From: Azoarcus sp. KH32C
GTDB lineage: Bacteria > Pseudomonadota > Gammaproteobacteria > Burkholderiales > Rhodocyclaceae
Reading direction: 5' to 3'
Assembly (NCBI RefSeq): GCF_000349945.1
Contig: NC_020516.1
Coordinates: forward strand, 2,480,001-2,544,000
Length of the DNA stretch: 64,000 nucleotides
In this document: positions 9,635 through 18,366 of the stretch, piece by piece
How positions within the stretch are numbered: the first letter of the stretch is position 1
How the letters are laid out: every line of letters begins with the position of its first letter
Position numbers and translations under genes: made by a program
Notes under the pieces: model-generated
The model's input: only the letters and a program-made list of their open reading frames with translations
Database searches by the model: none
What the model was told of the DNA's origin: nothing

Positions 9635-9949
9635 TCAGGCGACGAACCACTTGTAGCTGTAATAGATTCCGATCCCGACCATCAGATAAACCATCAGCTG
9701 GGCGGGCCAGCCTCCCTTGCCGGGCACGAGGCCCCCGTTGAGGAAGGCACGGATCGCGAAGTAGCATCCGATCAGTGTCGGCACGATCAGTATCGGGTGC
9801 TGCGTCTGCGTATCCCAAACGCCGCCGAGGACGCGCGAAAGCAATCCGTCCGGCTCGAAGAAAGACCACGAAAGACCTGTTACGCCAATGACGATCAGCG
9901 CCAGAAAGACGGCACTCTCAAGCGTCTGCAAACCTTCCTTCAGTGTCAT
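9635..9949 (-). CDS. Small integral membrane protein, unknown
   Basis: A 104-residue protein from ATG 9949 (an upstream in-frame start at 9979 would add ten residues). It has about three hydrophobic segments: residues 12-32 (AVFLALIVIGVTGLSWSFF), 50-68 (LIVPTLIGCYFAIRAFL) and 82-102 (MVYLMVGIGIYYSYKWFV). It is convergent with the radical SAM gene, the two stops being only a few bases apart. I do not recognise a family; nothing catalytic is visible. Confidence 0.6.
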   Translation of the reverse strand: MTLKEGLQTLESAVFLALIVIGVTGLSWSFFEPDGLLSRVLGGVWDTQTQHPILIVPTLIGCYFAIRAFLNGGLVPGKGGWPAQLMVYLMVGIGIYYSYKWFVA

Positions 9950-10153
9950 GTGACCCGGTCCCCGTATTCGGCTATGCAATTCCGTTCAGCCAGATGATAG
10001 CCGTGACGGCGCTTTCCGGCGAGTCGATGTGATGCCGGCGCATGACGTAGGGCTCGGCCTGAAAGCCTTGCTCCATGAGCGGCGGTCAAACGGAAGCCTG
10101 ATAATGTCATAAGCGGGAGTGGATCTGCAGGAGCAATCGAAGGAGGAAAGGCA

Positions 10154-10669
10154 ATGGACATCATCGTTGGGGATATCACGACGCTGAAGGTCGATGCGAT
10201 CGTCAATGCGGCAAACGAGTCGCTTCTCGGCGGCGGGGGCGTCGACGGAGCAATCCACCGCGCGGCAGGCCCCGAGCTACTGGCCGAGTGTCGTACCCTG
10301 GACGGTTGCGCGACCGGCGACGCGAAGATCACCAAGGGCTACCGATTACCCGCGCGCCATGTCATCCACACCGTCGGACCCGTGTGGCACGGCGGCTCGC
10401 GGGGCGAGGAGGCGCTGCTCGCGCGCTGCTACATGCGCTGCCTCGAACTCGCCGACGCCCATGCCCTGCATTCGATCGCCTTTCCCGCGATCAGCACCGG
10501 CGTATACGGCTATCCGAAGGGCGCTGCCGCGGCCGTTGCGCTGCGAACCGTCGCCGAAACGCTGCCCAGATTGAAGACCCCGATCGAGGTGACTTTCTGC
10601 TGCTTTTCCGAGGCGGATCGGGACGTCTACAAGCAGGCTCTTGCCCGTTCGGCCCAGGGGATGGAGTAG
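10154..10669 (+). CDS. Macro-domain O-acetyl-ADP-ribose deacetylase family protein
   Basis: A 171-residue single macro domain of the YmdB/AF1521 type, which binds ADP-ribose and often removes O-acetyl or ADP-ribosyl groups. Diagnostic segments are VGDITTLKVDAIVNAANESL, the glycine loop GGGGVDGAIHRAAG, and FPAISTGVYGYPKG. The ATG at 10154 has a strong upstream AGGAGG-like site. It stands alone with about 170 bases of gap before it, so is probably monocistronic. Confidence 0.93.
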   Translation: MDIIVGDITTLKVDAIVNAANESLLGGGGVDGAIHRAAGPELLAECRTLDGCATGDAKITKGYRLPARHVIHTVGPVWHGGSRGEEALLARCYMRCLELADAHALHSIAFPAISTGVYGYPKGAAAAVALRTVAETLPRLKTPIEVTFCCFSEADRDVYKQALARSAQGME

Positions 10670-10798
10670 ACGCACATTGCAAATGCATGTGTCCACACTA
10701 GCCTTTGGTGGTAGATCAGTTATGCTTGGCGCCTTGCCGGTTCCTGTTACCAAAAGTTACTGTCCCACGGAGTGCCGGCCTCCCGGGCGGAGACGTCG

Positions 10799-12499
10799 AT
10801 GCGTTCAGGCAAGCTCGCTTTCCCGCAGTTCTTCCATCTGCGGATTCGCCACAAGATCATTCTCGCGGTCAGCATCGCCATCTCCATCGCGATGCTCATT
10901 GCGGACGGATTGCACAGCTGGATGCAGGAACGTTCGGCCCTGTTGGAGCGGGAACATTCACTCACCGTCCTGACGAACAGCATTGCCGAAGGCATCGAAG
11001 CGATCATGATGACGGGCTCGACCGAGGCCGCCATTTCCTTCACCGGGCATTTCAAGAACATTCCGTACATCACGGATTTCAAGATCATCCGTTACGACGG
11101 GCACGAGGCCTTCACGGACAACAAGACCATCGAGCAGGTCAACATCACGCTCGAAAAGGAACGCTACGAGCGGCGCAGGGAGGAGCAGCACGCGCCGATC
11201 CTCCAGAGCAACGACGAAAGGCTGGTCCAGGCGCTCGACACGAACGAGATCGTCTCTTACTACCACGAGTCGGACGGGGGACAGCGCCTGCTGACCTTCC
11301 TGGCGCCGATCAAGACCTCCGCGGACTGCCGCGACTGCCACGCATCGAAGCGCACGCGTGGCGTCATCCAGCTCACGACCTCGCTGTCGGCAATCGACGA
11401 CAGCCTCGTCGCCTCGCGCAAGCACTCCTTCCTTGCCTTGATCGCAACGCTCGCCGTCACGATCCTGATCGCCGGCAACCTGCTGCGGCGTTCGGTCACC
11501 GGACCGATCGAGCAGCTGATGAGCGGGATGCAGAAGATCTCCCAAGGCGATCTCGAGCAGACCGTGGAGATCCACCGCAACGACGAACTGGGGGAGATGG
11601 CACGGATCTTCAACGTCATGACCGCGGAGATCCGTCAGACCCAGGCAGGCCTGCGCCGCGAGCAGGACAAGCTGACGACCATCATCCACGGCGCCGATGA
11701 AGGGATCGTCGTGACGGACGGTATCGGCAACGTGGTGCTGGTCAACCCGGCCGCCGAAGGGCTGCTGAGCAAGACTGCCGCGGAAATCATCGCGAAGGGC
11801 TTCCTCGAACTCTTCGACAACCCCGAGGAAATGCAGAAGTGGCTCAAGCAGCGGACCTCGAACGAAAACATCATCAAGGTCTATAACAACCGCCTGTTCC
11901 AGGTATACGTGTCGATGATCCAGGACGCGCACGGCCTGGCGATCGGCTCGGCCGCGCTGATCCGTGACGTTACCGAGGAAAAGCGCCTCGAAGAGGAACT
12001 TCGCCGCCTGTCGACGACCGACGCGCTCACAGGCCTCTACAACCGCCGCCACATGGATTACGTGCTGACCACCGAGTTCAGTCGCGCGAGTCGGACGAAC
12101 ACGCCGTTCGCGGTGATGATGTTCGATATCGACCACTTCAAGAAATTCAACGACACCTACGGCCACGACCAGGGCGACCGGGTCCTGCAATGCGTCGCCA
12201 AAAGTTTCCACGACAGCCTGCGCAAGTACGACACCGCGTGCCGCTATGGCGGCGAAGAGTTCCTCGCCATCCTGCCGCACACCAACATGGACGGCGCGAT
12301 CAGCGTGGCCGAGCGGGTCCGCACTGACGTCGAGAACATGGTGGTCGACGGCCTGAAGGTCACGATCAGTCTCGGCGTCGCCGCCTACCCGGAACTGGCG
12401 ATCGAGACCACGGAACAACTCGTCGAGGCCGCTGACAAGGCGCTTTACTGCTCCAAGAATCGCGGACGCAATTGCGTCACCCGCGCCGAATACGCATAG
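10799..12499 (+). CDS. Membrane diguanylate cyclase with periplasmic CXXCH sensor domain
   Basis: About 566 residues from ATG 10799 (an in-frame GTG at 10772 is possible). TM1 is at about 14-36, a periplasmic domain at 37-210, TM2 at 212-232, then HAMP, PAS (296-400) and GGDEF (410-566). The periplasmic domain carries CRDCH at about residues 177-181, a classic covalent c-type haem site on the correct side of the membrane. The cyclase motif is GGEEF with an RxxD inhibitory site (RKYD) five residues earlier, so it should be active and product-inhibited. A redox, oxygen or NO sensor role is inferred from the CXXCH only; the haem has not been shown. Confidence 0.88.
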   Translation: MRSGKLAFPQFFHLRIRHKIILAVSIAISIAMLIADGLHSWMQERSALLEREHSLTVLTNSIAEGIEAIMMTGSTEAAISFTGHFKNIPYITDFKIIRYDGHEAFTDNKTIEQVNITLEKERYERRREEQHAPILQSNDERLVQALDTNEIVSYYHESDGGQRLLTFLAPIKTSADCRDCHASKRTRGVIQLTTSLSAIDDSLVASRKHSFLALIATLAVTILIAGNLLRRSVTGPIEQLMSGMQKISQGDLEQTVEIHRNDELGEMARIFNVMTAEIRQTQAGLRREQDKLTTIIHGADEGIVVTDGIGNVVLVNPAAEGLLSKTAAEIIAKGFLELFDNPEEMQKWLKQRTSNENIIKVYNNRLFQVYVSMIQDAHGLAIGSAALIRDVTEEKRLEEELRRLSTTDALTGLYNRRHMDYVLTTEFSRASRTNTPFAVMMFDIDHFKKFNDTYGHDQGDRVLQCVAKSFHDSLRKYDTACRYGGEEFLAILPHTNMDGAISVAERVRTDVENMVVDGLKVTISLGVAAYPELAIETTEQLVEAADKALYCSKNRGRNCVTRAEYA

Positions 12500-12706
12500 C
12501 GCGAGAAAGGGACGGCGTCTTCAGCCTCCGGCCGCCCCGACGAAGCATAAATTGACAATTCGGGGCGCGACAATCGTAGGAATACGGACGACGCGGCCTG
12601 GGCAATCATGCTTGAATAGATGTATCAAATTATTCGAGGCAATGACGTCGAATCTGCCGCAAACGGGCTGTAGACCGTAACGACCCGAAGACCGAACAAG
12701 AGTCCC

Positions 12707-15016
12707 ATGTCGCCGCAACCCTCAACCTCCGATGCGCAGAATGGTGTTTTCAGGATCGTCCTGACCTATTCGGCATTCGCTGCGCTCTGGATCCTGCTCT
12801 CGGACAAGATCCTGGGCCTGCTGTTCACCAACCCCGAGGTCATCGTCGTGGTCAGCGTAGCCAAGGGCTGGCTGTTCGTGGCGATTACCGCGTTGTTGCT
12901 CTTCGGCCTCCTCGGACGCCTTGTCGGCCAGATCCAGGACAGCCACCGGCGCCATATCGCCTCCGAAGTCGAAAAGCGCCGAGCCCTGCAATTGCTCGCT
13001 GCAATTTCCGACAGCTCGGCGGACGCGATCTTTGCGAAAGATACCCAAGGACGTTACCTCCTGTTCAACCGCGCTGCGAGCGAGTTCATCGGCAAGTCTT
13101 CCGCGGAAGTGCTGGGCAAGGACGATCGCGAGATCTTTCCGCCGGAGCAGGCTGAACGGTTGATGGCGTTCGACCGGCGGGTTCTCGCCGAGAATCGCGT
13201 GATCAGCCACGAAAGTACGCTTCAGACGGCCGATGGCAAACGTGTCTTCCTCGCCACCAAAGGCGTCCTGCGCGACGGCGATTCGGATGTGATCGGCGTC
13301 TTCGGCATTTCCCGCGATGTCACGGATTACAAGCAAGCCGAGGCGGAGCTTCGCATCGCTGCGACGGCCTTCGAGTCTCAGCAGGCAATGCTCATTACCG
13401 ACCGCGACCACGCGATTCTCCGAGTGAATCAGGCCTTCACCGCGGTGACGGGTTACTGTGCCGACGAAGCGGTCGGAAAGAATACCGATATGCTCCAATC
13501 GGGCCGGCAGGATCCGATCCTGTGGAACGCCATTTGCAGCGATTTGAGCCGTAACCGCCTTTGGCAAGGCGAAATCCAGCTCTGCCGCAAGAACGGCGAA
13601 ACCTTTCCCGCCTGGTTGAGCATTTCCGAAGTCGTCGACCGGGCCGGCACGGTCACCCATTACGTCGGATCCTTCATCGACATCTTGCAGCGCAAGCAGG
13701 CCGAAGAGCTGATCCACAACCTGTCCTTTTACGACGCCCTGACCGGATTCCCCAATCGACGCCTGCTCCTCGACCGTCTCAAGCAGACCGTCTTGTCCGG
13801 CAAGCGCAAGAGGCATCACGGCGCGATCCTCTTCATCGATCTCGACGACTTCCGGGCTCTCAACGATACGCGCGGCCACGAAGTCGGGGACGAACTGCTT
13901 GTCGGGGTTTCGCGCCGGATCAGGACCTGCGTGCATGGCGAAGACACGGTGGCGCGCCTGGGCGGCGACGAATTCGCGGTGGTGCTGGAGGGACTGAGCA
14001 CCGAGCGGGATCCGGCTGCGATGCAGGCGAGGGAGGTCGCAAAGAGGATTCACGATGCGATCGGGCTGCCGATCGATCTGGCTGGCCAGGAATACGTCGG
14101 GACGTCCCGGATCGGCATCAGCCTGTTCAGCGCCGGCGAAACGAGCGTGGAAGAGTTGCTGAAGCTCGCTGACGCATCGATGTTCCAGGCCAAGCGCACT
14201 GGCCGCAACCAGATCCACTTCTTCGATGCCAGCATGCAGGCGGCGCTGGAAGAGCGCGTCCGAATGGAATCATGGTTGCGCAAGGCGCTGCCCGACCAAC
14301 TCGAACTGCACTATCAGATGCAGGTGGACAGCGCTGGCCACGTCTTCGGTGCGGAAGCGCTGATCCGCTGGCGCCACCCGGAGAGGGGACTGATCTCGCC
14401 GGCGGCCTTCATTCCGTTGGCCGAAGAGACGGGCCTGATCCTGCCGATCGGCCGTTGGGTGCTGGAGACCGCCTGCCGACAGCTGAAAGCCTGGGAGACC
14501 GATCCTGCGACCCGCCACTTGCTGCTGGCGGTCAACGTCAGCGCGAGGCAGTTCCAGCAGCCCGATTTCGTCCAGGAAGTGCTTGAGGTGGTGGGTGCGA
14601 CGGGGGCGGATCCGGCAAATCTCAAGCTCGAACTGACGGAAAGCACGCTGCTGGAAAATATCGACGTCGTCGTCGACAAGATGGTGGCGCTCAAAGCGCG
14701 GGGAATTCGTTTTTCGCTGGATGATTTTGGGACAGGATTTTCGTCCCTTTCATACCTGAAGCGTCTGCCGCTGGAGCAACTGAAGATCGACCAGTCCTTT
14801 GTGCGGGACGTGCTGGCCAACGCCAACGATGCCGCCATCGTGCGCACCATCATTGCGCTGGGACAGAGCCTGGGGCTGGACGTGATCGCGGAAGGCGTTG
14901 AAACGGACGCGCAGCGCAACTTCCTGGCTATCCACGGCTGCAACTACTACCAGGGCTATTTCTTCAGCAAGCCTCTCCCGCTTCCGGACTTCGAGAAGCG
15001 TCTGAGTTCGGGCTGA
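12707..15016 (+). CDS. Membrane PAS-PAS-GGDEF-EAL protein
   Basis: 769 residues from ATG 12707. Two N-terminal transmembrane helices (about 20-45 and 50-75) have almost no loop between them. PAS domains follow at 95-210 and 215-335, then GGDEF (340-505) and EAL (515-765). GGDEF is intact (RLGGDEF), but the inhibitory site that is RxxD in the other three cyclases of this window reads HGED here. EAL (EALIRW), DDFGTGFSSL and KIDQSFV are intact. It is the third c-di-GMP enzyme in the first 15 kb and is separately placed, with 207 bases of upstream gap that could hold its promoter. Confidence 0.92.
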   Translation: MSPQPSTSDAQNGVFRIVLTYSAFAALWILLSDKILGLLFTNPEVIVVVSVAKGWLFVAITALLLFGLLGRLVGQIQDSHRRHIASEVEKRRALQLLAAISDSSADAIFAKDTQGRYLLFNRAASEFIGKSSAEVLGKDDREIFPPEQAERLMAFDRRVLAENRVISHESTLQTADGKRVFLATKGVLRDGDSDVIGVFGISRDVTDYKQAEAELRIAATAFESQQAMLITDRDHAILRVNQAFTAVTGYCADEAVGKNTDMLQSGRQDPILWNAICSDLSRNRLWQGEIQLCRKNGETFPAWLSISEVVDRAGTVTHYVGSFIDILQRKQAEELIHNLSFYDALTGFPNRRLLLDRLKQTVLSGKRKRHHGAILFIDLDDFRALNDTRGHEVGDELLVGVSRRIRTCVHGEDTVARLGGDEFAVVLEGLSTERDPAAMQAREVAKRIHDAIGLPIDLAGQEYVGTSRIGISLFSAGETSVEELLKLADASMFQAKRTGRNQIHFFDASMQAALEERVRMESWLRKALPDQLELHYQMQVDSAGHVFGAEALIRWRHPERGLISPAAFIPLAEETGLILPIGRWVLETACRQLKAWETDPATRHLLLAVNVSARQFQQPDFVQEVLEVVGATGADPANLKLELTESTLLENIDVVVDKMVALKARGIRFSLDDFGTGFSSLSYLKRLPLEQLKIDQSFVRDVLANANDAAIVRTIIALGQSLGLDVIAEGVETDAQRNFLAIHGCNYYQGYFFSKPLPLPDFEKRLSSG

Positions 15017-15025
15017 ATACGGTTG

Positions 15026-15061
15026 CCCGGCGGGGCGGTGGGTCTGCTTTCTCCCGCCGGG
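15026..15061. repeat. Inverted repeat between convergent genes
   Basis: A perfect 9-bp stem, CCCGGCGGG (15026-15034) and CCCGCCGGG (15053-15061), with an 18-base loop lies between the stop of the GGDEF-EAL gene and the stop of the phasin gene. No T-run follows on either strand, so a terminator role is only possible. Confidence 0.3.
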
Positions 15062-15082
15062 GTGTAGGGCTCAAGCTGCCTG

Positions 15083-15634
15083 TCAGGCGGCCTTCTTGCT
15101 AGACTTGCCGGCCGTGGCGGCCAACACGGGCTGCAGCGCATTGGCTGCCGCAGCGAGGTTCGTTTCAGTGAGGCTGCGCGTTTTCTTGACGAAATTCTCG
15201 TACGTCGCGGTGGCATTGCTCACCGCCGACTTCACTGCGCTGATCACATCCGAAGTGCCCGCCGGTGCCGCTCCGGCGAACTGCTCCAGCGCATCGGCAA
15301 CGTTCTGCGAGGCATCGTTGAGTTGACGCATCCCGAAATCCGCCAGTTCGCCCTGGGTGCGAACAAGCAGGCCGTTGATGTTGTTGAAGTACTCGACAGT
15401 CTGCTCGATCGACTTGGCCTGTACGCCCATGCCGGAGGCCAGTTGATCACGCAGTTCGCCTTCGATAACCGGCGTGACGGCTGACACATTGACGCACAGA
15501 TTTCGGGCAGCGTCGAAGTTGAGCGCCATCAGCTGGCCGGAGGCATTCAGGAGGATGTCGGCGAGCGACTGGAAAGCGGAAATGTTACCGGTGGCTGCGT
15601 TGGCGATCTGCTGGGGTGACACGAGGGTGTTCAT
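15083..15634 (-). CDS. Phasin family protein (PHA granule-associated)
   Basis: A 183-residue, alanine-rich, mainly helical protein with the phasin signature (N-terminal SPQQIANAATGNISAFQSL, then amphipathic heptads) and the frequent Lys/Ala-rich C-terminus ending SSKKAA. Such proteins coat polyhydroxyalkanoate granules and limit their size. The ATG at 15634 is preceded by AGAGGA at a suitable distance. No PHA synthase or depolymerase gene is close by in the window. Confidence 0.88.
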   Translation of the reverse strand: MNTLVSPQQIANAATGNISAFQSLADILLNASGQLMALNFDAARNLCVNVSAVTPVIEGELRDQLASGMGVQAKSIEQTVEYFNNINGLLVRTQGELADFGMRQLNDASQNVADALEQFAGAAPAGTSDVISAVKSAVSNATATYENFVKKTRSLTETNLAAAANALQPVLAATAGKSSKKAA

Positions 15635-15803
15635 GCATTGGTCCTCTGACTGATGGATGTGGGAAACGCGGCGGCCGGACTGCGTCGCTCCGGGAATTGG
15701 AACTGCTATTCTGAAATGCTACGTTGATACGAGTCGCTCGCACATACACCGTTCAGCGTGTTTTGGCATACCGGCTATAGGGTATGCCGGCGCAGCCGAG
15801 TTG

Positions 15804-16457
15804 TCAGTCCGAAATCGACGTGATGCCATTGCGAATGGCATATTTCGTCAGCTCGGCGACGCTATGCACATCGAGTTTTCGCATGATGTTCCGGCGATGG
15901 ACCTCCACCGTGGAGGCCGCCAGATGGAGCCGGTCCGCAATGCGGGCTGAGGTGTGGCCTTCGGCGATGAGTTGCAGCACTTGGCGTTCGCGCGCGGTGA
16001 TGCGTGGCGTCGTGTTGTCCCCGGTTGCGTTGTAGAGAAGGGCATTTGTGACGGTCGCGGCAACGTCCGGGCACAGATAGGTCTTGCCCTGGCGTACTGT
16101 CTGGATCGCGCGCAGCAACTCCTCGCCGGCCTCGGCCTTGGTGACGTAGCCCCGGGCGCCCGCGTTGAGCAGGTCGAGCACGAACTGCCGGTCGGAAAAT
16201 GCCGACAGGCCGATTACGCCGATTCCGGGTCGCAGCGCAAGCAGACGTCGCGTGGCTTCGATTCCGTTCATCAAGGGCATTGCAATGTCGATGCAGGCGA
16301 TATCGACCGGATGATTGCGAGCAAGCGTCAACAGTTCGTCGCCGTTGCCGGCGACTCCGACGACCTCGATTTCCGGTTCACGGTCGAGCAAGGCGCGCAG
16401 AGCATGCAGGAACATGCGGTGATCGTCGGCAAGAATGACTCGGATAGGTGGGCTCAT
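15804..16457 (-). CDS. NarL/FixJ-type response regulator
   Basis: 217 residues from ATG 16457. The receiver domain (1-125) has the acidic pair in LADDH and the phosphoacceptor Asp in ACIDIAMP. A LuxR-type helix-turn-helix follows at 150-215 (ITARERQVLQLIAEGHTSA, then STVEVHRRNIMRKLDV). The start overlaps the stop of the kinase gene by four bases (16454-16457), showing translational coupling. The longer open frame upstream is only read-through antisense to or inside the kinase. Confidence 0.93.
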   Translation of the reverse strand: MSPPIRVILADDHRMFLHALRALLDREPEIEVVGVAGNGDELLTLARNHPVDIACIDIAMPLMNGIEATRRLLALRPGIGVIGLSAFSDRQFVLDLLNAGARGYVTKAEAGEELLRAIQTVRQGKTYLCPDVAATVTNALLYNATGDNTTPRITARERQVLQLIAEGHTSARIADRLHLAASTVEVHRRNIMRKLDVHSVAELTKYAIRNGITSISD

Positions 16458-18019
16458 GGTTGTCTTCCTCCCGCCGAGAGCAAGTCGTCGGTCGGAGTAG
16501 CTGGGGAGTGGGTTGTTGGACGTTGGCGCACGGTACCGGAGTCGTGTTCGAAGACGACGGTGATTTCGGTGCCGGCGCCGGGGCGCGACATGATGGTAAA
16601 GCGTCCGCCGGCGAATTCGGCCCGCTCGCGCATCGTGATGAGGCCGATACCGTGGGTTGTGTCGCTGTCGGCAAGTTGTTTCGGATCGAAGCCGACCCCG
16701 TCGTCGGAAATCTGCGCCATGACCTGGCTTGTGCAATTCGCCAGGCGTACGCGCACGTAACGCGCCTTCGCATGCTTGGCGCAGTTCGTCAGGGCCTCCT
16801 GCACGATGCGGAACAGGAGCGACTGTATGTTAGGAGCGAGTTGCACATCGAAGCTCGCGGTATCGAGGCCAACACGGACGCCGGTTCTCTGGCTGAAGTG
16901 CTGGGTGTAGTCGTGCAGCGCGGGTACCAGTCCCGCGTAGTCTAGCGCCGCCGGACGCAGATTCGTGCAGATGTCGCGAATCCCGTTGGTGGTGTCGAGC
17001 AGCAGGCCGTTCGCGTCGTCGAGCAGGGGCTGCAGGTCTTCCCGCACTTCCGGTGGCAGCGCCTCCGCCAGGTTGTCCAGTGTGAGGCGCAGCGCGGCGA
17101 GGTTCGGGCTGGCGTGGTCATGAAGTTCCGATGCGAGCTTGCGCCGCTCGTGCTCCTGGACCTCGACCATGTGTCGTGAGAGTTCCGTGATGCGTGTTGC
17201 GTGTGCCGAACGCTCGAGTTCGAGCTGCTTGCGGTCGGAATTGTCGGAAACGACGGTACGGCTGGCTACGAAGCTGCCGTCGGCCTCGAAGATCGCGGTA
17301 GAGCTGAGCAGTACCGGTAGCACTGAGCCGTCCTTTCGCAGCAGGTCGAGCTCCATATTGCGGAGTACCCCGTTTCGCTTGAACACGCGGAAGACCTGCT
17401 CGAATAGTGCTCGGCTGGGGGCGCTGAAGAGATCCGCGGCCTTCATGCGGCCGATGACTTCCTTTCGCGTGAAGCCGAGCCAGCGCAGTTGCGTGTCATT
17501 GATGCGGATGATGGAGCCTTCGGCGTCGAGCGAGTAGTAGCCGCAGGGCGCATTTTCATAAAGATCGGCGATCTCTCGAGTCTGCCTGCGCAACTCTTGT
17601 TCTACCAACTTGCGCGCAGTCACATCCTGCGTCGTACCGTACAACTTGTACACACAACCGTCGGCGTCCTTGACCGGTACGATCGTCGTCGCATGGTAGC
17701 GTTCCGCACCCGAGGGCAGCCAAACCGTTTGCTCGAACTCTTCCCGCTCCCCGGAATCGATGACCCGCCAAAAGGTGTCGCGGGTCTGGTTGATCGATTC
17801 GGGGGAGTAATAGCCGAGGACTTCGTTGAGATCGGGAGTCCCGAGTTCGAGCGGACGTTCGAAGAGTTTGAACAACTCGGGTGACCAGTTCATTACACCG
17901 GTCTTGCGATCGAGCTCCCAGTCGCCCATGCGGACCACCGCCTGCGCTTCGCGCAAACGCGCCTCGCTTGCTCGCAATGCGGCTTCCACATCGTAATGGA
18001 GGCGTAAATCCTGGCTCAT
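16454..18019 (-). CDS. NarX-type sensor histidine kinase with two PAS domains
   Basis: 521 residues from ATG 18019, without transmembrane segments. Two PAS/PAC domains lie at about 25-150 and 160-280 (first with NWSPELFKLFERP, second with YYSLDAEGSIIRIND). A HisKA_3 dimerisation domain has the phosphorylatable His in KLASELHDHASPNLAAL, and a HATPase domain (ISDDGVGFDP, HGIGLITMRERAEFAGG) closes the protein. The pair with the downstream LuxR-type regulator is a standard two-component system; the ligand is not evident. Confidence 0.9.
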   Translation of the reverse strand: MSQDLRLHYDVEAALRASEARLREAQAVVRMGDWELDRKTGVMNWSPELFKLFERPLELGTPDLNEVLGYYSPESINQTRDTFWRVIDSGEREEFEQTVWLPSGAERYHATTIVPVKDADGCVYKLYGTTQDVTARKLVEQELRRQTREIADLYENAPCGYYSLDAEGSIIRINDTQLRWLGFTRKEVIGRMKAADLFSAPSRALFEQVFRVFKRNGVLRNMELDLLRKDGSVLPVLLSSTAIFEADGSFVASRTVVSDNSDRKQLELERSAHATRITELSRHMVEVQEHERRKLASELHDHASPNLAALRLTLDNLAEALPPEVREDLQPLLDDANGLLLDTTNGIRDICTNLRPAALDYAGLVPALHDYTQHFSQRTGVRVGLDTASFDVQLAPNIQSLLFRIVQEALTNCAKHAKARYVRVRLANCTSQVMAQISDDGVGFDPKQLADSDTTHGIGLITMRERAEFAGGRFTIMSRPGAGTEITVVFEHDSGTVRQRPTTHSPATPTDDLLSAGGRQP

Positions 18020-18366
18020 GGCAAACTCGCTGTCGTTGCGTCCTGAGGGTGCAACTCGGCCTCTTAGTCGCACGTGCCGCTTCCCCCACTACGGGGACGT
18101 GTTGGGGAGCCCGTACAAATGTGGCACCTGTCAGCGCGGATCAGCATTCCCGCTTTCATTTTAGTAGATTGGGCGGCGATACCGTTGTCTTTTTATCGCG
18201 AGTGGAAAAGTACTGTCATTTGTCATGAAATGACCAGCCATGAATTCGTCTCGGATTTTCCCGAAGCGCACGTCCCGCCTTGGATCGTGGCCGATCATAC
18301 CGATCGCTGGGCAGCACAACTATACCCGGAATAGTGTATGCGGGCCGAGCGCTCGGCGCTTTGAGT
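18020..18366. other. 347-base gap between kinase start and mnmC stop
   Basis: No convincing gene. It should contain the promoter of the kinase/regulator operon (minus strand). The one clear structure is an inverted repeat, GTCATTT-GTCATG-AAATGAC at 18215-18234, which is the size of a dimer operator. A possible 86-codon plus-strand frame (18074-18334) lacks family features. The stretch is noticeably less GC-rich than its neighbours. Confidence 0.5.
18215..18234. repeat. Inverted repeat, candidate operator
   Basis: Perfect 7-base arms GTCATTT and AAATGAC flank a 6-base centre, about 200 bases upstream of the minus-strand kinase start at 18019. It could be a binding site for a regulator; no protein can be assigned from sequence alone. 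Confidence 0.3.

Noticed and set aside
18120..18140. TGGCAC as another sigma-54 promoter
   Set aside because: The spacing to the nearest GC is not ten bases, and it faces away from the operon start.
18074..18334. Possible 86-residue plus-strand gene
   Set aside because: No ribosome site, no recognisable family, and it lies across the regulatory region of the divergent kinase.
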